Notes: generated from the sequence alone by a model not told the origin. A stretch of DNA of 7,203 bases from Actinomycetota bacterium (GCA_013821525.1 JACDGR010000168.1:1-7203); one strand, 5' to 3'; numbered from the stretch's first letter, positions 1 through 6,404 are shown. Translations and numbers: made by a program.

Positions 1-617
1 CGACCGGCCTCGTGACGCACCCCGCCTCGGGCCTGCGCGAGGCCACCCTCGTGCACGGCCTGCTCGGCAAGGGAATCGCCGGTGGCGAGGATCCCGAGCG
101 CCCCGGCGTCGTCCACCGCCTCGACCGCGGCACCTCGGGCCTGCTCGCACTCGCGAGGTCGGAGGAGGCGCACGAGAAGCTCGAGGCACTGTTGCGCGAG
201 CGCGCGTTCGAGCGGATCTACCTCGCGCTCGTCCGTGGACGGCCGCGCTCGCGTACGGGTCGGATCGAGGCCCCGATTGGACGAGACCGCAACGATCCGA
301 CGCGGGTCTCGCTCGACACCGACTCGCCGAAGGACGCAGCGACGAACTTCGAGGTGGAGGAGCTGTGGCCAGGCTATGCACTGCTTCGCGTCAAGCTCGA
401 CACGGGCCGGATGCATCAGATCCGCGTGCACCTGGCCGCCGTCGACCTGCCCGTCGTCGGAGATGCCACCTACGGCGTCAAGGAGCCGGGCCTCTCACGG
501 CAGTTCCTGCACGCAACCGAGCTGAGCTTCCCGCACCCCTTCACGGACGAGCGCGTCGAGACAGCCTCGGAGCTGCCCGACGACCTGGCAGCGTTTCTCA
601 CAGCCCTCGCGAGCTAG
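1..617 (+). CDS. rluD: RluA/RluD-family 23S rRNA pseudouridine synthase, 3' part (5' end outside window)
   Basis: This enzyme isomerises specific uridines in 23S rRNA to pseudouridine; RluD of E. coli acts on helix 69. The gene enters from the left edge, with the first whole codon at position 3. The first residues read TGLVTHPASG, matching the family's KPxGLxxHPxxG segment, so the GTG at 12 is an internal Val codon and not the start. The catalytic motif HRLDRGTSGLLALAR follows, with the catalytic Asp codon at 123-125. The C-terminal part has TGRMHQIRVHL and PVVGDATYG, where most relatives have TGRT. The N-terminal S4 RNA-binding domain, if present, lies outside the window. The gene stops with TAG at 615-617 and faces the diguanylate cyclase gene tail to tail. 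RluD rather than another RluA subfamily is the likeliest call but is not proven. Confidence 0.88.
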   Translation, partial: TGLVTHPASGLREATLVHGLLGKGIAGGEDPERPGVVHRLDRGTSGLLALARSEEAHEKLEALLRERAFERIYLALVRGRPRSRTGRIEAPIGRDRNDPTRVSLDTDSPKDAATNFEVEELWPGYALLRVKLDTGRMHQIRVHLAAVDLPVVGDATYGVKEPGLSRQFLHATELSFPHPFTDERVETASELPDDLAAFLTALAS

Positions 618-663
618 ACGTGTCCCTTTCACACGTGTCCTGGGGACTGTCCCCGGGACACGT
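618..663. repeat. REP-like palindromic element between convergent genes
   Basis: Positions 633-663 are a 31-base palindrome centred on T648. The outer arms ACGTGTCC (633-640) and GGACACGT (656-663) and the inner arms GGGGAC (642-647) and GTCCCC (649-654) pair perfectly, with only a T/G wobble at 641/655. A further direct copy of ACGTGTCC at 618-625 could compete for the right arm. It sits exactly in the gap between two converging stop codons. There it could act as a two-way transcript end or 3' stabiliser, although no T-tract follows. It looks like a dispersed REP-type element rather than a gene-specific site. Confidence 0.7.
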
Positions 664-681
664 CTGTTTCCGACAGAGCGC

Positions 682-1629
682 TCACGGCTTTGCGCGCTTC
701 GCGGCGTACTGACGCGCGTCCGCGAGGTTGAGCAGCGCCCGCGGTTCGGGGGCTTCGGTCGGGAAGTGGGCGGAGCCCGCGCTCAGATCGAAGGTCGGCG
801 GCAGCACGCCTTGCCTGCGAAGCTCGTCGATTCCCGCCTCGAGTCGCCGCAAGTACCGAGCGCCTGCGTGCGGATCTGCTTCGAGCAGCAGCACGACGAA
901 TTCGTCGCCGCCGAGTCGAGCGGCGACGTCGGAGCCGCGCAGCATGGACGTGAGTAGCTCACTGACCCGGCAAAGGACGCGATCGCCTTCCAGGTGCCCG
1001 GAGCCGTCGTTGATCTCTTTGAAGTCGTCGAGGTCGAAGAAGACCAACGTCAACCCGTGGTCGTACCGGGCGGCTCGCGCCGTCTCGCTCTCGAGAATCT
1101 CCGCGAACGCCTGGCGATTGAGCAACCTGGTGAGCCCATCCCGGCGCGCAAGCTCGGCAAGCTCGGCGGTCGCGCGATCGAAGTAGGCAACCGTGCACTC
1201 GATGACGAGCCGGTCGATCGCGTCGTTGAGGCGCCGTTCGATCTCGATCACGTCACCACTCGCAAAGCGGCCCACGCGCGAGCCGACGAACCGCCAGAGG
1301 ACGCGGCGCATGAGCAGGAACTCCGTGACGACTTCTCGCGGGGCAAAGCCGAGCGCTTCGCGTTCGCGCGCATGGTCGCGCGTGATCGCAGCGAGCGGTC
1401 CACCGAGCCGCATCCGGGCCGGCTGAGACAGCTCGAGCTCCCGCCCGAGCTCAGCGATGAAGGTCGGCACGTCGCCGAACTGGGCCAGCCGGTCGAGCCG
1501 AGCGAGCGACGGAATGGTGTCGTCCAGCAGCCCCGCCTCGACGATTTCGAGCGAGAGCTCCCAGCTATTGGAGCGCAGATCGGCACCGAGCGCCGAGAGC
1601 GCCTCTGGGAGATCGACCGCAGGCGTCAC
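682..1629 (-). CDS. Diguanylate cyclase with N-terminal RsbRD-like helical sensor domain
   Basis: The 315-residue soluble protein has no signal peptide or membrane segment. Residues 160-315 form a GGDEF domain that should make cyclic di-GMP from two GTP. It has FFDLDDFKEIND with metal-binding Asp199, GHLEGD, and an intact GGDEF at 240-244. RGSD at 231-234, five residues before GGDEF, is a proper RxxD inhibitory site, so product feedback is expected. Residues 15-150 are helical. The stretch HARERE-LGFAPREVVTEFLLMRR (86-109) resembles the N-terminal domain of RsbRD-type stressosome regulators, a fold used for sensing or dimerisation; that assignment is from pattern only. The start is GTG at 1629 with no clear Shine-Dalgarno sequence, chosen because the next Met (73) would cut into the sensor domain. 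The gene stands alone, divergent from rpsB and convergent with rluD. Confidence 0.88.
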   Translation of the reverse strand: MTPAVDLPEALSALGADLRSNSWELSLEIVEAGLLDDTIPSLARLDRLAQFGDVPTFIAELGRELELSQPARMRLGGPLAAITRDHAREREALGFAPREVVTEFLLMRRVLWRFVGSRVGRFASGDVIEIERRLNDAIDRLVIECTVAYFDRATAELAELARRDGLTRLLNRQAFAEILESETARAARYDHGLTLVFFDLDDFKEINDGSGHLEGDRVLCRVSELLTSMLRGSDVAARLGGDEFVVLLLEADPHAGARYLRRLEAGIDELRRQGVLPPTFDLSAGSAHFPTEAPEPRALLNLADARQYAAKRAKP

Positions 1630-1799
1630 CCCGGGACAACGCGCCAGGTGCCGGATTGGGCACGGCCCCGGCTACCATGCAGGCGACCGCAGGTTCCTCG
1701 AACCGGTGGGAACCCCGAGGTGGACGGTGGTCGGCAGCTCATGCCGGCTTCCATCGCGGCCCGCCGGAGCAGTGTCATCCAAACCAGAAAGGGGCTTCC
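1630..1799. promoter_or_regulatory. Divergent intergenic region and rpsB 5' leader
   Basis: This 170-base gap must hold the promoters of both the diguanylate cyclase (-) and the rpsB operon (+). I see no convincing -35/-10 pair; TACCAT at 1673-1678 is a possible -10 for rpsB but lacks a matching -35. The likely rpsB leader contains competing stems: GGTTC/GAACC (1692-1696 with 1700-1704), GGTTCC/GGAACC (1692-1697 with 1709-1714) and CCTCG/CGAGG (1696-1700 with 1716-1720). Such a layout would suit leader control by S2, as known for E. coli rpsB, but that is inference. No tRNA or small gene is seen. Confidence 0.4.
1787..1794 (+). promoter_or_regulatory. rpsB ribosome binding site
   Basis: GAAAGGGG lies five bases before the ATG at 1800. 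It supports that ATG over a TTG at 1656 in the same frame, which would add 48 residues unlike any S2 N-terminus. Confidence 0.6.
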
Positions 1800-2669
1800 A
1801 TGCCCGTCGTTTCCATGAAGGACCTCCTGGAGGCCGGGGTTCACTTCGGCCATCAGACCCGCCGCTGGAACCCGAAGATGAAGCGCTTCATCTTCACCGA
1901 GCGCGGTGGCATCTACATCATCGACCTCACCCAGACGCAGGAGCTCCTGGACGAGGCCTACAACTTTGCGAAGGCGATCTCCGAGCGGGGCGGATCGGTG
2001 CTGTTCGTCGGCACCAAGAAGCAGGCGCAGGACTCGGTGCGTGACGAGGCGAGCCGTGTCGGCATGCCGTACGTCAACAACCGGTGGCTCGGCGGTCTGC
2101 TCACGAACTGGCGCACCATCTCCGACCGCATCCAGCGCCTGCACGAGCTGCGCGCGCTGAAGCAGGAGGCTCAGCTCGGCCTGCTGCCCGCGAAGGAGCG
2201 CATCTCGATGGAGGCCGAGCTCGAGAAACTCGAATCGAACCTCGGTGGGGTCGCCGACATGCGCCGCCAGCCGGAGGCCGTCTTCATCGTCGACCTGAAG
2301 AAGGAGCAGCTCGCAGTGCGCGAGGCGCGTCGCCTCGGGCTGCCTGTGATCGCGCTCGTGGACACGAACTGCGATCCCGATGAGGCGCAGTACGTGATCC
2401 CGGGTAACGACGATGCAATCCGCTCCTGCCACGTCGTCGTCAAGGCGATCGCCGACGGCATCGAAGCGGGCAAGAAGAAGGTGACAGAGAACGAGCTGAA
2501 GGCGAAGGCTGCGAAGGCCGAGGAGGCAGCCGCTGCAGCCGCTGCAGCGGCTGCCGAGGCAGCTGCAGCAGCCGCGGCACCCGCCGCCGAACCTGAGGCT
2601 GCTGCGACCGAGACCGCGAGCGAGCCTGCGCCCGCAGCGCCGGCGACGACTGAGGAGGCGGGCGCGTGA
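1800..2669 (+). CDS. rpsB: 30S ribosomal protein S2, with Ala-rich C-terminal extension
   Basis: S2 binds the back of the 30S subunit at the head/body junction and is among the last proteins to assemble. The 289-residue product begins MPVVSMKDLLEAGVHFGHQT and contains NPKMKRFIF (24-32), NNRWLGGLLTNW (93-104), PEAVFIVDLKKEQLAVREA (158-176) and LVDTNCDPDEAQYVIPGNDDAIRS (186-209), all standard S2 blocks including the coiled-coil region around 105-155. The conserved fold ends near 228. About 60 residues of low-complexity Ala/Glu/Pro/Thr follow, a tail of the kind seen in many actinobacterial S2 proteins and probably disordered. It is the first gene of the translation operon. Its TGA stop overlaps the GTG start of tsf, where E. 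coli has a long gap. Autoregulation through the leader is plausible but unproven here. Confidence 0.97.
   Translation: MPVVSMKDLLEAGVHFGHQTRRWNPKMKRFIFTERGGIYIIDLTQTQELLDEAYNFAKAISERGGSVLFVGTKKQAQDSVRDEASRVGMPYVNNRWLGGLLTNWRTISDRIQRLHELRALKQEAQLGLLPAKERISMEAELEKLESNLGGVADMRRQPEAVFIVDLKKEQLAVREARRLGLPVIALVDTNCDPDEAQYVIPGNDDAIRSCHVVVKAIADGIEAGKKKVTENELKAKAAKAEEAAAAAAAAAAEAAAAAAAPAAEPEAAATETASEPAPAAPATTEEAGA
2525..2555 (+). repeat. Perfect 14-bp inverted repeat inside the rpsB Ala-rich tail
   Basis: GGCAGCCGCTGCAG (2525-2538) and its exact reverse complement (2542-2555) flank a three-base CCG loop. The repeat lies within alanine codons 243-252 of rpsB and contains a tandem GCAGCCGCT unit. In mRNA it would be a very stable hairpin about 110 bases before the tsf start. 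Alanine codons GCA, GCC and GCT readily produce such symmetry, so it may be a by-product of the protein sequence. Confidence 0.6.
2652..2658 (+). promoter_or_regulatory. tsf ribosome binding site inside rpsB
   Basis: GAGGAGG lies seven bases before the GTG at 2666 and within the last codons of rpsB. It fixes the GTG as the tsf start rather than the in-frame ATG at 2687. Confidence 0.75.
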
Positions 2670-3472
2670 CCGAGATCTCAGCCGCAATGGTCAAGCAGCT
2701 CCGCGACGCTACGAGCGCGGGGATGATGGATTGCAAGCGCGCCCTCGTCGACACGAACGGCGATTTCGACGAGGCCGTCAAGCTTCTCCGTGAGAAGGGT
2801 ATGGCTTCCGCCGCAAAGCGGGCGGATCGCGAGACGAGCGAAGGCAAGGTCGGCGTAATGGTGCGCGAGAACGTCGGCGCACTCGTCGCGATCGGCTGCG
2901 AGACCGAGCCCGTCTCGAACAACGACGAGTTCCTCGCATACGCGAAGGACGTGATCGACGCTGTCTTCGCGAAGGGCGCCGATGCGGCCTCCGAGCTCGA
3001 GGAGCAGCGGGTCGCTCTCACCGCGAAGCTCGGCGAGAACATCCAGGTCGCGGGCGCAAAGCGCATGGAGGCGGGCGACGGTGAGGTGCTCTCCTACTAC
3101 GTACACGGCCCGGCTAACAAGGTGGGCGCGCTCGTGCGCACGAAGGGCGGCGATGCCGCTTCCGCGCGGAGCCTTGCCCTGCACCTGACGTTTGCCCGTC
3201 CGACGTATGCGACGCGCGACGAGGTTCCGCAAGAGCTCGTGGACGCCGAACGCGAGATCCTTTCGCACTCCGAAGAGGTGCTGTCGAAGCCCGAAGACGT
3301 GCGCGAGAAGATCGTCGAGGGTCAGCTGAACAAGAAGTTCTACGGCGAAGCGGTGCTCACCGAGCAGACGTGGTACCGCGCCGACGAATCGACGGCGACC
3401 GCTGGTAAGTACCTCCAGGAGCAGGGGATCGAGCTGCTCGACTACGCCTGGTACGCCGTCTCGGCGAACTAG
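2666..3472 (+). CDS. tsf: Translation elongation factor Ts
   Basis: EF-Ts releases GDP from EF-Tu so that it can bind GTP and aminoacyl-tRNA again. The 268-residue protein is close to the E. coli length. Residues 1-50 form the N-terminal EF-Tu-binding domain: MTEISAAMVKQLRDATSAGMMDCKRAL matches the family's first signature. The core follows, with KLGENIQV at 121-128. The coiled-coil region (about 188-222) ends in VEGQLNKKFYGEAVLTEQTWY. The GTG start is set by a strong GAGGAGG and by homology with MAEITASLVKELR of E. coli. Odd feature: the highly conserved TDFV motif, whose Asp and Phe wedge into EF-Tu near the magnesium site, reads TEPV (80-83). The gene overlaps rpsB by four bases and is followed eight bases later by pyrH. 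Confidence 0.96.
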   Translation: MTEISAAMVKQLRDATSAGMMDCKRALVDTNGDFDEAVKLLREKGMASAAKRADRETSEGKVGVMVRENVGALVAIGCETEPVSNNDEFLAYAKDVIDAVFAKGADAASELEEQRVALTAKLGENIQVAGAKRMEAGDGEVLSYYVHGPANKVGALVRTKGGDAASARSLALHLTFARPTYATRDEVPQELVDAEREILSHSEEVLSKPEDVREKIVEGQLNKKFYGEAVLTEQTWYRADESTATAGKYLQEQGIELLDYAWYAVSAN

Positions 3473-3480
3473 GACCTCGC

Positions 3481-4227
3481 GTGCCGTTCAAGCGCGTTCT
3501 GCTCAAGCTGTCCGGCGAAGCCCTGATGGGCAGCCGCGACTACGGGCTCGATGCCCAGACTGTCGACAAGCTCGCCCGCGAGCTCGTCGACGTGCGGTCC
3601 GGCGGGCTTGAGGTCGCGATTGTGATCGGCGGCGGCAACATCTACCGCGGGATGGCCGCCGCTGCGGAGGGGATGGACCGGGCGACGGGCGACTACATGG
3701 GCATGCTCGCCACCGTGCTGAATGCGCTTGCCGTCCAGGAGGCGCTCGAGCGGAACGGCGCCGATACGCGCGTCCTCTCGGCGATCGAGGTTCAGGAGGT
3801 GGCGGAGCCGTACATCCGCCGGCGCGCGGTGCGTCATCTCGAGAAAGGGCGCGTCGTGATCTTCGCCGCCGGGACCGGCAACCCGTTCTTCACAACGGAC
3901 ACGGCCGCCGCGCTGCGCGCGCTCGAGATCGGCGCCGAGGCGATCCTGATGGCGAAGCACGGGGTGGAGGGAGTCCTCGACGGCGACCCGCGGGAGCATC
4001 CCGACGCCAAGCTGATCCCGGAACTGACCCACCTCCAAGCGATCGAGCAGGGCCTGAAAGTGATGGACACGACGGCGCTCTCGCTCTGCATGGACAATCA
4101 TCTTCCGATCCACGTCTTCGAGCTCGCGCCCGGCAACATCGGCCGCGTGGTCGGAGGCGAGCATCTCGGCACGATCGTCCGAACCGGCACCGAAGAGACC
4201 AGCTCCCGTGAAGGAGGCGCACGTTGA
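3481..4227 (+). CDS. pyrH: Uridylate kinase (UMP kinase)
   Basis: The cytoplasmic enzyme phosphorylates UMP to UDP with ATP, feeding RNA, dCTP and UDP-sugar synthesis. The 248-residue protein belongs to the amino-acid-kinase superfamily, as bacterial PyrH does, and is unlike eukaryotic UMP/CMP kinases. Motifs in order: LLKLSGEAL (7-15), IVIGGGNIYRG (47-57), ATGDYMGMLATVLNALA (68-84), AAGTGNPFFTTDTAAALRA (129-147), the GVEGVLDGDP segment, and a C-terminal GNIGRVVGGEHLGTIV. The usual GVYxxDP tyrosine is Leu here. The start is GTG at 3481, with a weak AGGA at 3471-3474 overlapping the tsf stop. The last residues overlap the frr start. The tsf-pyrH-frr order is conserved across many bacteria. Confidence 0.96.
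   Translation: MPFKRVLLKLSGEALMGSRDYGLDAQTVDKLARELVDVRSGGLEVAIVIGGGNIYRGMAAAAEGMDRATGDYMGMLATVLNALAVQEALERNGADTRVLSAIEVQEVAEPYIRRRAVRHLEKGRVVIFAAGTGNPFFTTDTAAALRALEIGAEAILMAKHGVEGVLDGDPREHPDAKLIPELTHLQAIEQGLKVMDTTALSLCMDNHLPIHVFELAPGNIGRVVGGEHLGTIVRTGTEETSSREGGAR
4211..4217 (+). promoter_or_regulatory. frr ribosome binding site deciding a TTG start
   Basis: AAGGAGG, a near-perfect Shine-Dalgarno sequence, lies six bases before TTG at 4224. With homology of the N-terminus it makes the rare TTG, rather than the in-frame ATG at 4260-4262, the start of frr. Confidence 0.8.
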
Positions 4228-4781
4228 TCGACGATTTCCTGGGCGATGCGACCCAGCGCATGGACAAATCCGTTGAGGCCACGCACGACCACTTCAACTC
4301 TGTGCGCACCGGCCGCGCGACGGCAGCGCTGCTCGACCGCATCACGATCGACTACTACGGCACGCCGACCCCGCTCAAGAACATGGCGACCATCAACGTT
4401 CCCGAACCGCGGATGTTGACAATCCAGCCGTTCGACCCGACGTCGATCAAGCAGATCGAGAAGACGATTCAGGAATCCGACCTGGGCCTCAGCCCGTCGA
4501 ACGACGGCAAACTGATTCGCCTCCCGATTCCGCAGCTGACCGAAGAGCGCCGCAAGGATCTCGTGAAGATCATCCGCGGGATGGCCGAAGAGGGGCGTGT
4601 CGCGGTTCGCAACGTGCGTCGAGACGCGATCAAGCAACTCGAGGATCTCGCGAAGTCGGGTGACGTCGGCGACGATGACGAGCGCGCGGCCGAGGGACGT
4701 GTTCAGAAGCTGACCGACGAGCACGTCGCGCGAATCGACGAGATGCTGAAGCGCAAAGAAGCCGAGATCATGGAGGTATAG
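4224..4781 (+). CDS. frr: Ribosome recycling factor
   Basis: RRF works with EF-G to split the post-termination ribosome and free mRNA and tRNA. The 185-residue length equals that of E. coli RRF. Domain I is the three-helix bundle formed by residues 1-29 and about 105-185; domain II (30-104) is the small beta domain. Diagnostic blocks are SVRTGRAT (26-33), DYYGTPTPLKNMA (43-55), SDLGLSPSNDG (85-95), LTEERRKDLVKI (105-116) and VAVRNVRRDA (126-135), with the ribosome-contacting arginines 129, 132 and 133 present. Translation starts at TTG, overlapping the pyrH stop as TTGA behind a strong ribosome binding site. Its last codons (ATG GAG GTA TAG) can pair with the uppS start region. Confidence 0.97.
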   Translation: MIDDFLGDATQRMDKSVEATHDHFNSVRTGRATAALLDRITIDYYGTPTPLKNMATINVPEPRMLTIQPFDPTSIKQIEKTIQESDLGLSPSNDGKLIRLPIPQLTEERRKDLVKIIRGMAEEGRVAVRNVRRDAIKQLEDLAKSGDVGDDDERAAEGRVQKLTDEHVARIDEMLKRKEAEIMEV

Positions 4782-4804
4782 GCCACCCGGCCTCCATCCT
4801 CCAT
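4770..4804 (+). promoter_or_regulatory. frr/uppS junction: occluded, SD-less uppS start
   Basis: ATGGAGG at 4770-4776 (end of frr) is complementary to two tandem copies of CCTCCAT at 4791-4797 and 4798-4804, the second including the first two bases of the uppS ATG at 4803. No Shine-Dalgarno sequence precedes that ATG; the CCTCC sequence is instead like the anti-Shine-Dalgarno of 16S rRNA. A competing short stem, GGCC/GGCC (4781-4784 with 4789-4792), would leave the start free and bring GGAGG closer. This suggests uppS translation depends on ribosomes finishing frr. Confidence 0.5.
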
Positions 4805-5552
4805 GAACCTGCTCACTCGAATCCGCACCCTCGCGCGTATCCGGCCGGCGCCGGAGCGCGATCTGCCCGAGGTCGCTCGATCGGTCGCGATCATCCTCGA
4901 TGGCAACGGCCGCTGGGCGAAGAAGCGCGGGCTCCCGACCGCAGCGGGGCATCGCGCTGGAGCCCGGACGGTTCGGAAGGTGGTGGAGGCGTCGATCGAC
5001 CTCGGGATCGCCGACCTGTCGGTCTTCGCGTTTTCGACGGAGAACTGGTCACGCTCCGAGGAGGAGATCGACGCGCTGATGGAGATCTTCGCGGAGACGA
5101 TCGAGCGCGAGCTTCCCGATCTCGCCGAGCAGGGGGTTCGGGTTCGCTTCATCGGCCGCCGCGACCGCGCACCGGCGGAGCTGCGCCGCCGGATGGACGC
5201 GATGGAGGATCGCACCGAGCTGAACACGCGGATCAATCTGTGGGTCGCCTTCGACTATGGCGGGCGCGCCGAGCTCGTCGAGGCTGCGCGCCGGCTCGTC
5301 GACAGCGGCGTCGATGCGGCGGAGATCGACGAGAACGTCTTCGCCGCGAATCTCTACGCACCCGAGCTGCCCGACCCCGATCTGCTGATCCGCACGAGCG
5401 GCGAGGTGCGCATCTCGAATTTCCTGCTCTGGCAGGTCGCCTACTCCGAGCTCGTGTTCGTCGACACGCTGTGGCCCGACTTCGACGAGCATGACCTGCA
5501 CGCGGCGCTCACTCAATACGCGTCGCGGCGGCGTAGGTTCGGTGGCCGGTGA
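4803..5552 (+). CDS. uppS: Isoprenyl (undecaprenyl) diphosphate synthase, cis-type
   Basis: A cis-prenyltransferase that adds isopentenyl diphosphate units to farnesyl diphosphate, normally giving the C55 lipid carrier for peptidoglycan and other wall polymers. The 249-residue soluble protein has every family block: ILDGNGRWAKKRG (31-43) with catalytic Asp33, GHRAGA (49-54), FAFSTENWSR (75-84) with Asn81, Trp82 and Arg84, INLWVAFDYGGRAELV (144-159), and DLLIRTSGEVRISNFLLWQ (193-211), followed by the YSE with metal-site Glu216. ATG at 4803 is the only sensible start, because an in-frame TAG (the frr stop) lies 24 bases upstream. No ribosome binding site is visible. Chain length cannot be read from sequence, and actinobacteria often carry two such enzymes, one making shorter products. 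Confidence 0.94.
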   Translation: MNLLTRIRTLARIRPAPERDLPEVARSVAIILDGNGRWAKKRGLPTAAGHRAGARTVRKVVEASIDLGIADLSVFAFSTENWSRSEEEIDALMEIFAETIERELPDLAEQGVRVRFIGRRDRAPAELRRRMDAMEDRTELNTRINLWVAFDYGGRAELVEAARRLVDSGVDAAEIDENVFAANLYAPELPDPDLLIRTSGEVRISNFLLWQVAYSELVFVDTLWPDFDEHDLHAALTQYASRRRRFGGR

Positions 5553-5561
5553 CCGCGACTC

Positions 5562-6353
5562 ATGAGTAACGCCGTCTCGCGCATCCTGATCGCGCTCGCA
5601 CTCCTCCCGGTGGTGCTCGGCGTGGTCTACCTCGGCGGCTGGTGGGTCTTCGGCCTTGCGGTGATCGCGGCCCTGCTGGCGCTGCACGAGTACTGGCTGC
5701 TCGCCCGGCCGCTGGCGCCACTCGCGCCCGCCGGCTACGTCGGCGCGGTGCTGGCGCTCGTCGGTGCCGAGCTGTCCGGCGTCGATTGGCTCGTGGCCGG
5801 TCTGTTCTCGACCTTCGCTCTCGCGTTCGTCCTGAAAGCGATCTCGGAGGCCCGCGCTGCCGCGACGATCGCGATCAGCGGCACGGTGATGGGAGCGGTG
5901 TGGATCGGCGGCGGGCTCGCGTTCCTGCTGCTGCTCCGCGAGGTGCCGGAGCACGGCCGCCTCGCTGCATTCACCGTGCTCGTCGCCGTCTGGGCAGGCG
6001 ACACGCTCGCCTACGCCGGGGGCCGGCTGTTCGGGCGACACAAGATGGCCCCCGCAACCTCGCCTGGCAAGACGTGGGAGGGCTTCGTCGTCGGCACCGC
6101 CGCGACGGTCTTCGTCGTCTTCGTCGCGCTCTACGACCAGCACTTTCTGACGATCAGCGGGTCTCTCGTCCTCGGCGGAGTGATCGCAATCGCCGCGCCG
6201 CTCGGTGACCTCTTCGAGTCGTTGCTGAAGCGCGACATGGACGTGAAGGACACCGGAAAGCTCCTCGGAGGCCACGGCGGCATGCTCGACCGGATCGACG
6301 CCCTCCTCTTCGCCGCCCCGGCCGCGTACTTCACGATCCTCGCGTTCAGCTAA
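5562..6353 (+). CDS. cdsA: Phosphatidate cytidylyltransferase (CDP-diglyceride synthetase)
   Basis: An integral membrane enzyme that makes CDP-diacylglycerol from CTP and phosphatidic acid, the branch point for phospholipid synthesis. The 263-residue protein is mostly hydrophobic, with membrane segments roughly at 8-24, 26-48, 58-70, 76-93, 104-126, 134-153, 173-191 and 197-213, and one near the C-terminus at 247-262. The full CDP-diglyceride synthetase signature lies at 220-246 (SLLKR, KDTGKLL, then HGGMLDRID), with its charged catalytic residues intact. A second conserved block, GRHKMAPATSPGKTWEG, is at 158-174. The start is ATG at 5562, nine bases after the uppS stop, with only a weak GGTGA upstream overlapping that stop. 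It is the last gene of the packed operon. Confidence 0.96.
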   Translation: MSNAVSRILIALALLPVVLGVVYLGGWWVFGLAVIAALLALHEYWLLARPLAPLAPAGYVGAVLALVGAELSGVDWLVAGLFSTFALAFVLKAISEARAAATIAISGTVMGAVWIGGGLAFLLLLREVPEHGRLAAFTVLVAVWAGDTLAYAGGRLFGRHKMAPATSPGKTWEGFVVGTAATVFVVFVALYDQHFLTISGSLVLGGVIAIAAPLGDLFESLLKRDMDVKDTGKLLGGHGGMLDRIDALLFAAPAAYFTILAFS

Positions 6354-6391
6354 ACACCACTTTCGTTCCTCTTTCGACGCAGTCTCGTGAC

Positions 6392-6404
6392 GGTGTCTGA
6401 CACC
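6392..6404. repeat. REP-like palindrome GGTGTCTGACACC, copy 1
   Basis: Perfect 6-1-6 palindrome centred on T6398, 38 bases after the cdsA stop, preceded by CGTGAC. It shares the template GGNGNC-T-GNCNCC with the inner palindrome at 642-654. With copy 2 it may cap the 3' end of the operon transcript. Confidence 0.75.

Noticed and set aside
12..14. GTG at 12 as the start of the pseudouridine synthase
   Set aside because: The frame is open upstream and the preceding codons complete a conserved family motif, so this is an internal Val.
1656..1799. 48-residue N-terminal extension of S2 from a TTG at 1656
   Set aside because: The extension is unlike S2, has no ribosome binding site, and the ATG at 1800 has both a ribosome binding site and the expected N-terminal sequence.
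2525..2555. The rpsB tail hairpin as an intrinsic terminator
   Set aside because: It lies inside coding sequence, has no following T-tract, and tsf must be transcribed beyond it.
1626..2687. 353-codon open frame on the - strand opposite rpsB
   Set aside because: It is antisense to a complete rpsB, and its Arg/Leu-rich start is the complement of the S2 Ala-rich tail.
3469..4952. Two open frames on the - strand opposite pyrH, frr and the start of uppS (3469-4164 and 4098-4952)
   Set aside because: Both are mirror frames of highly conserved genes and have no motif of their own.
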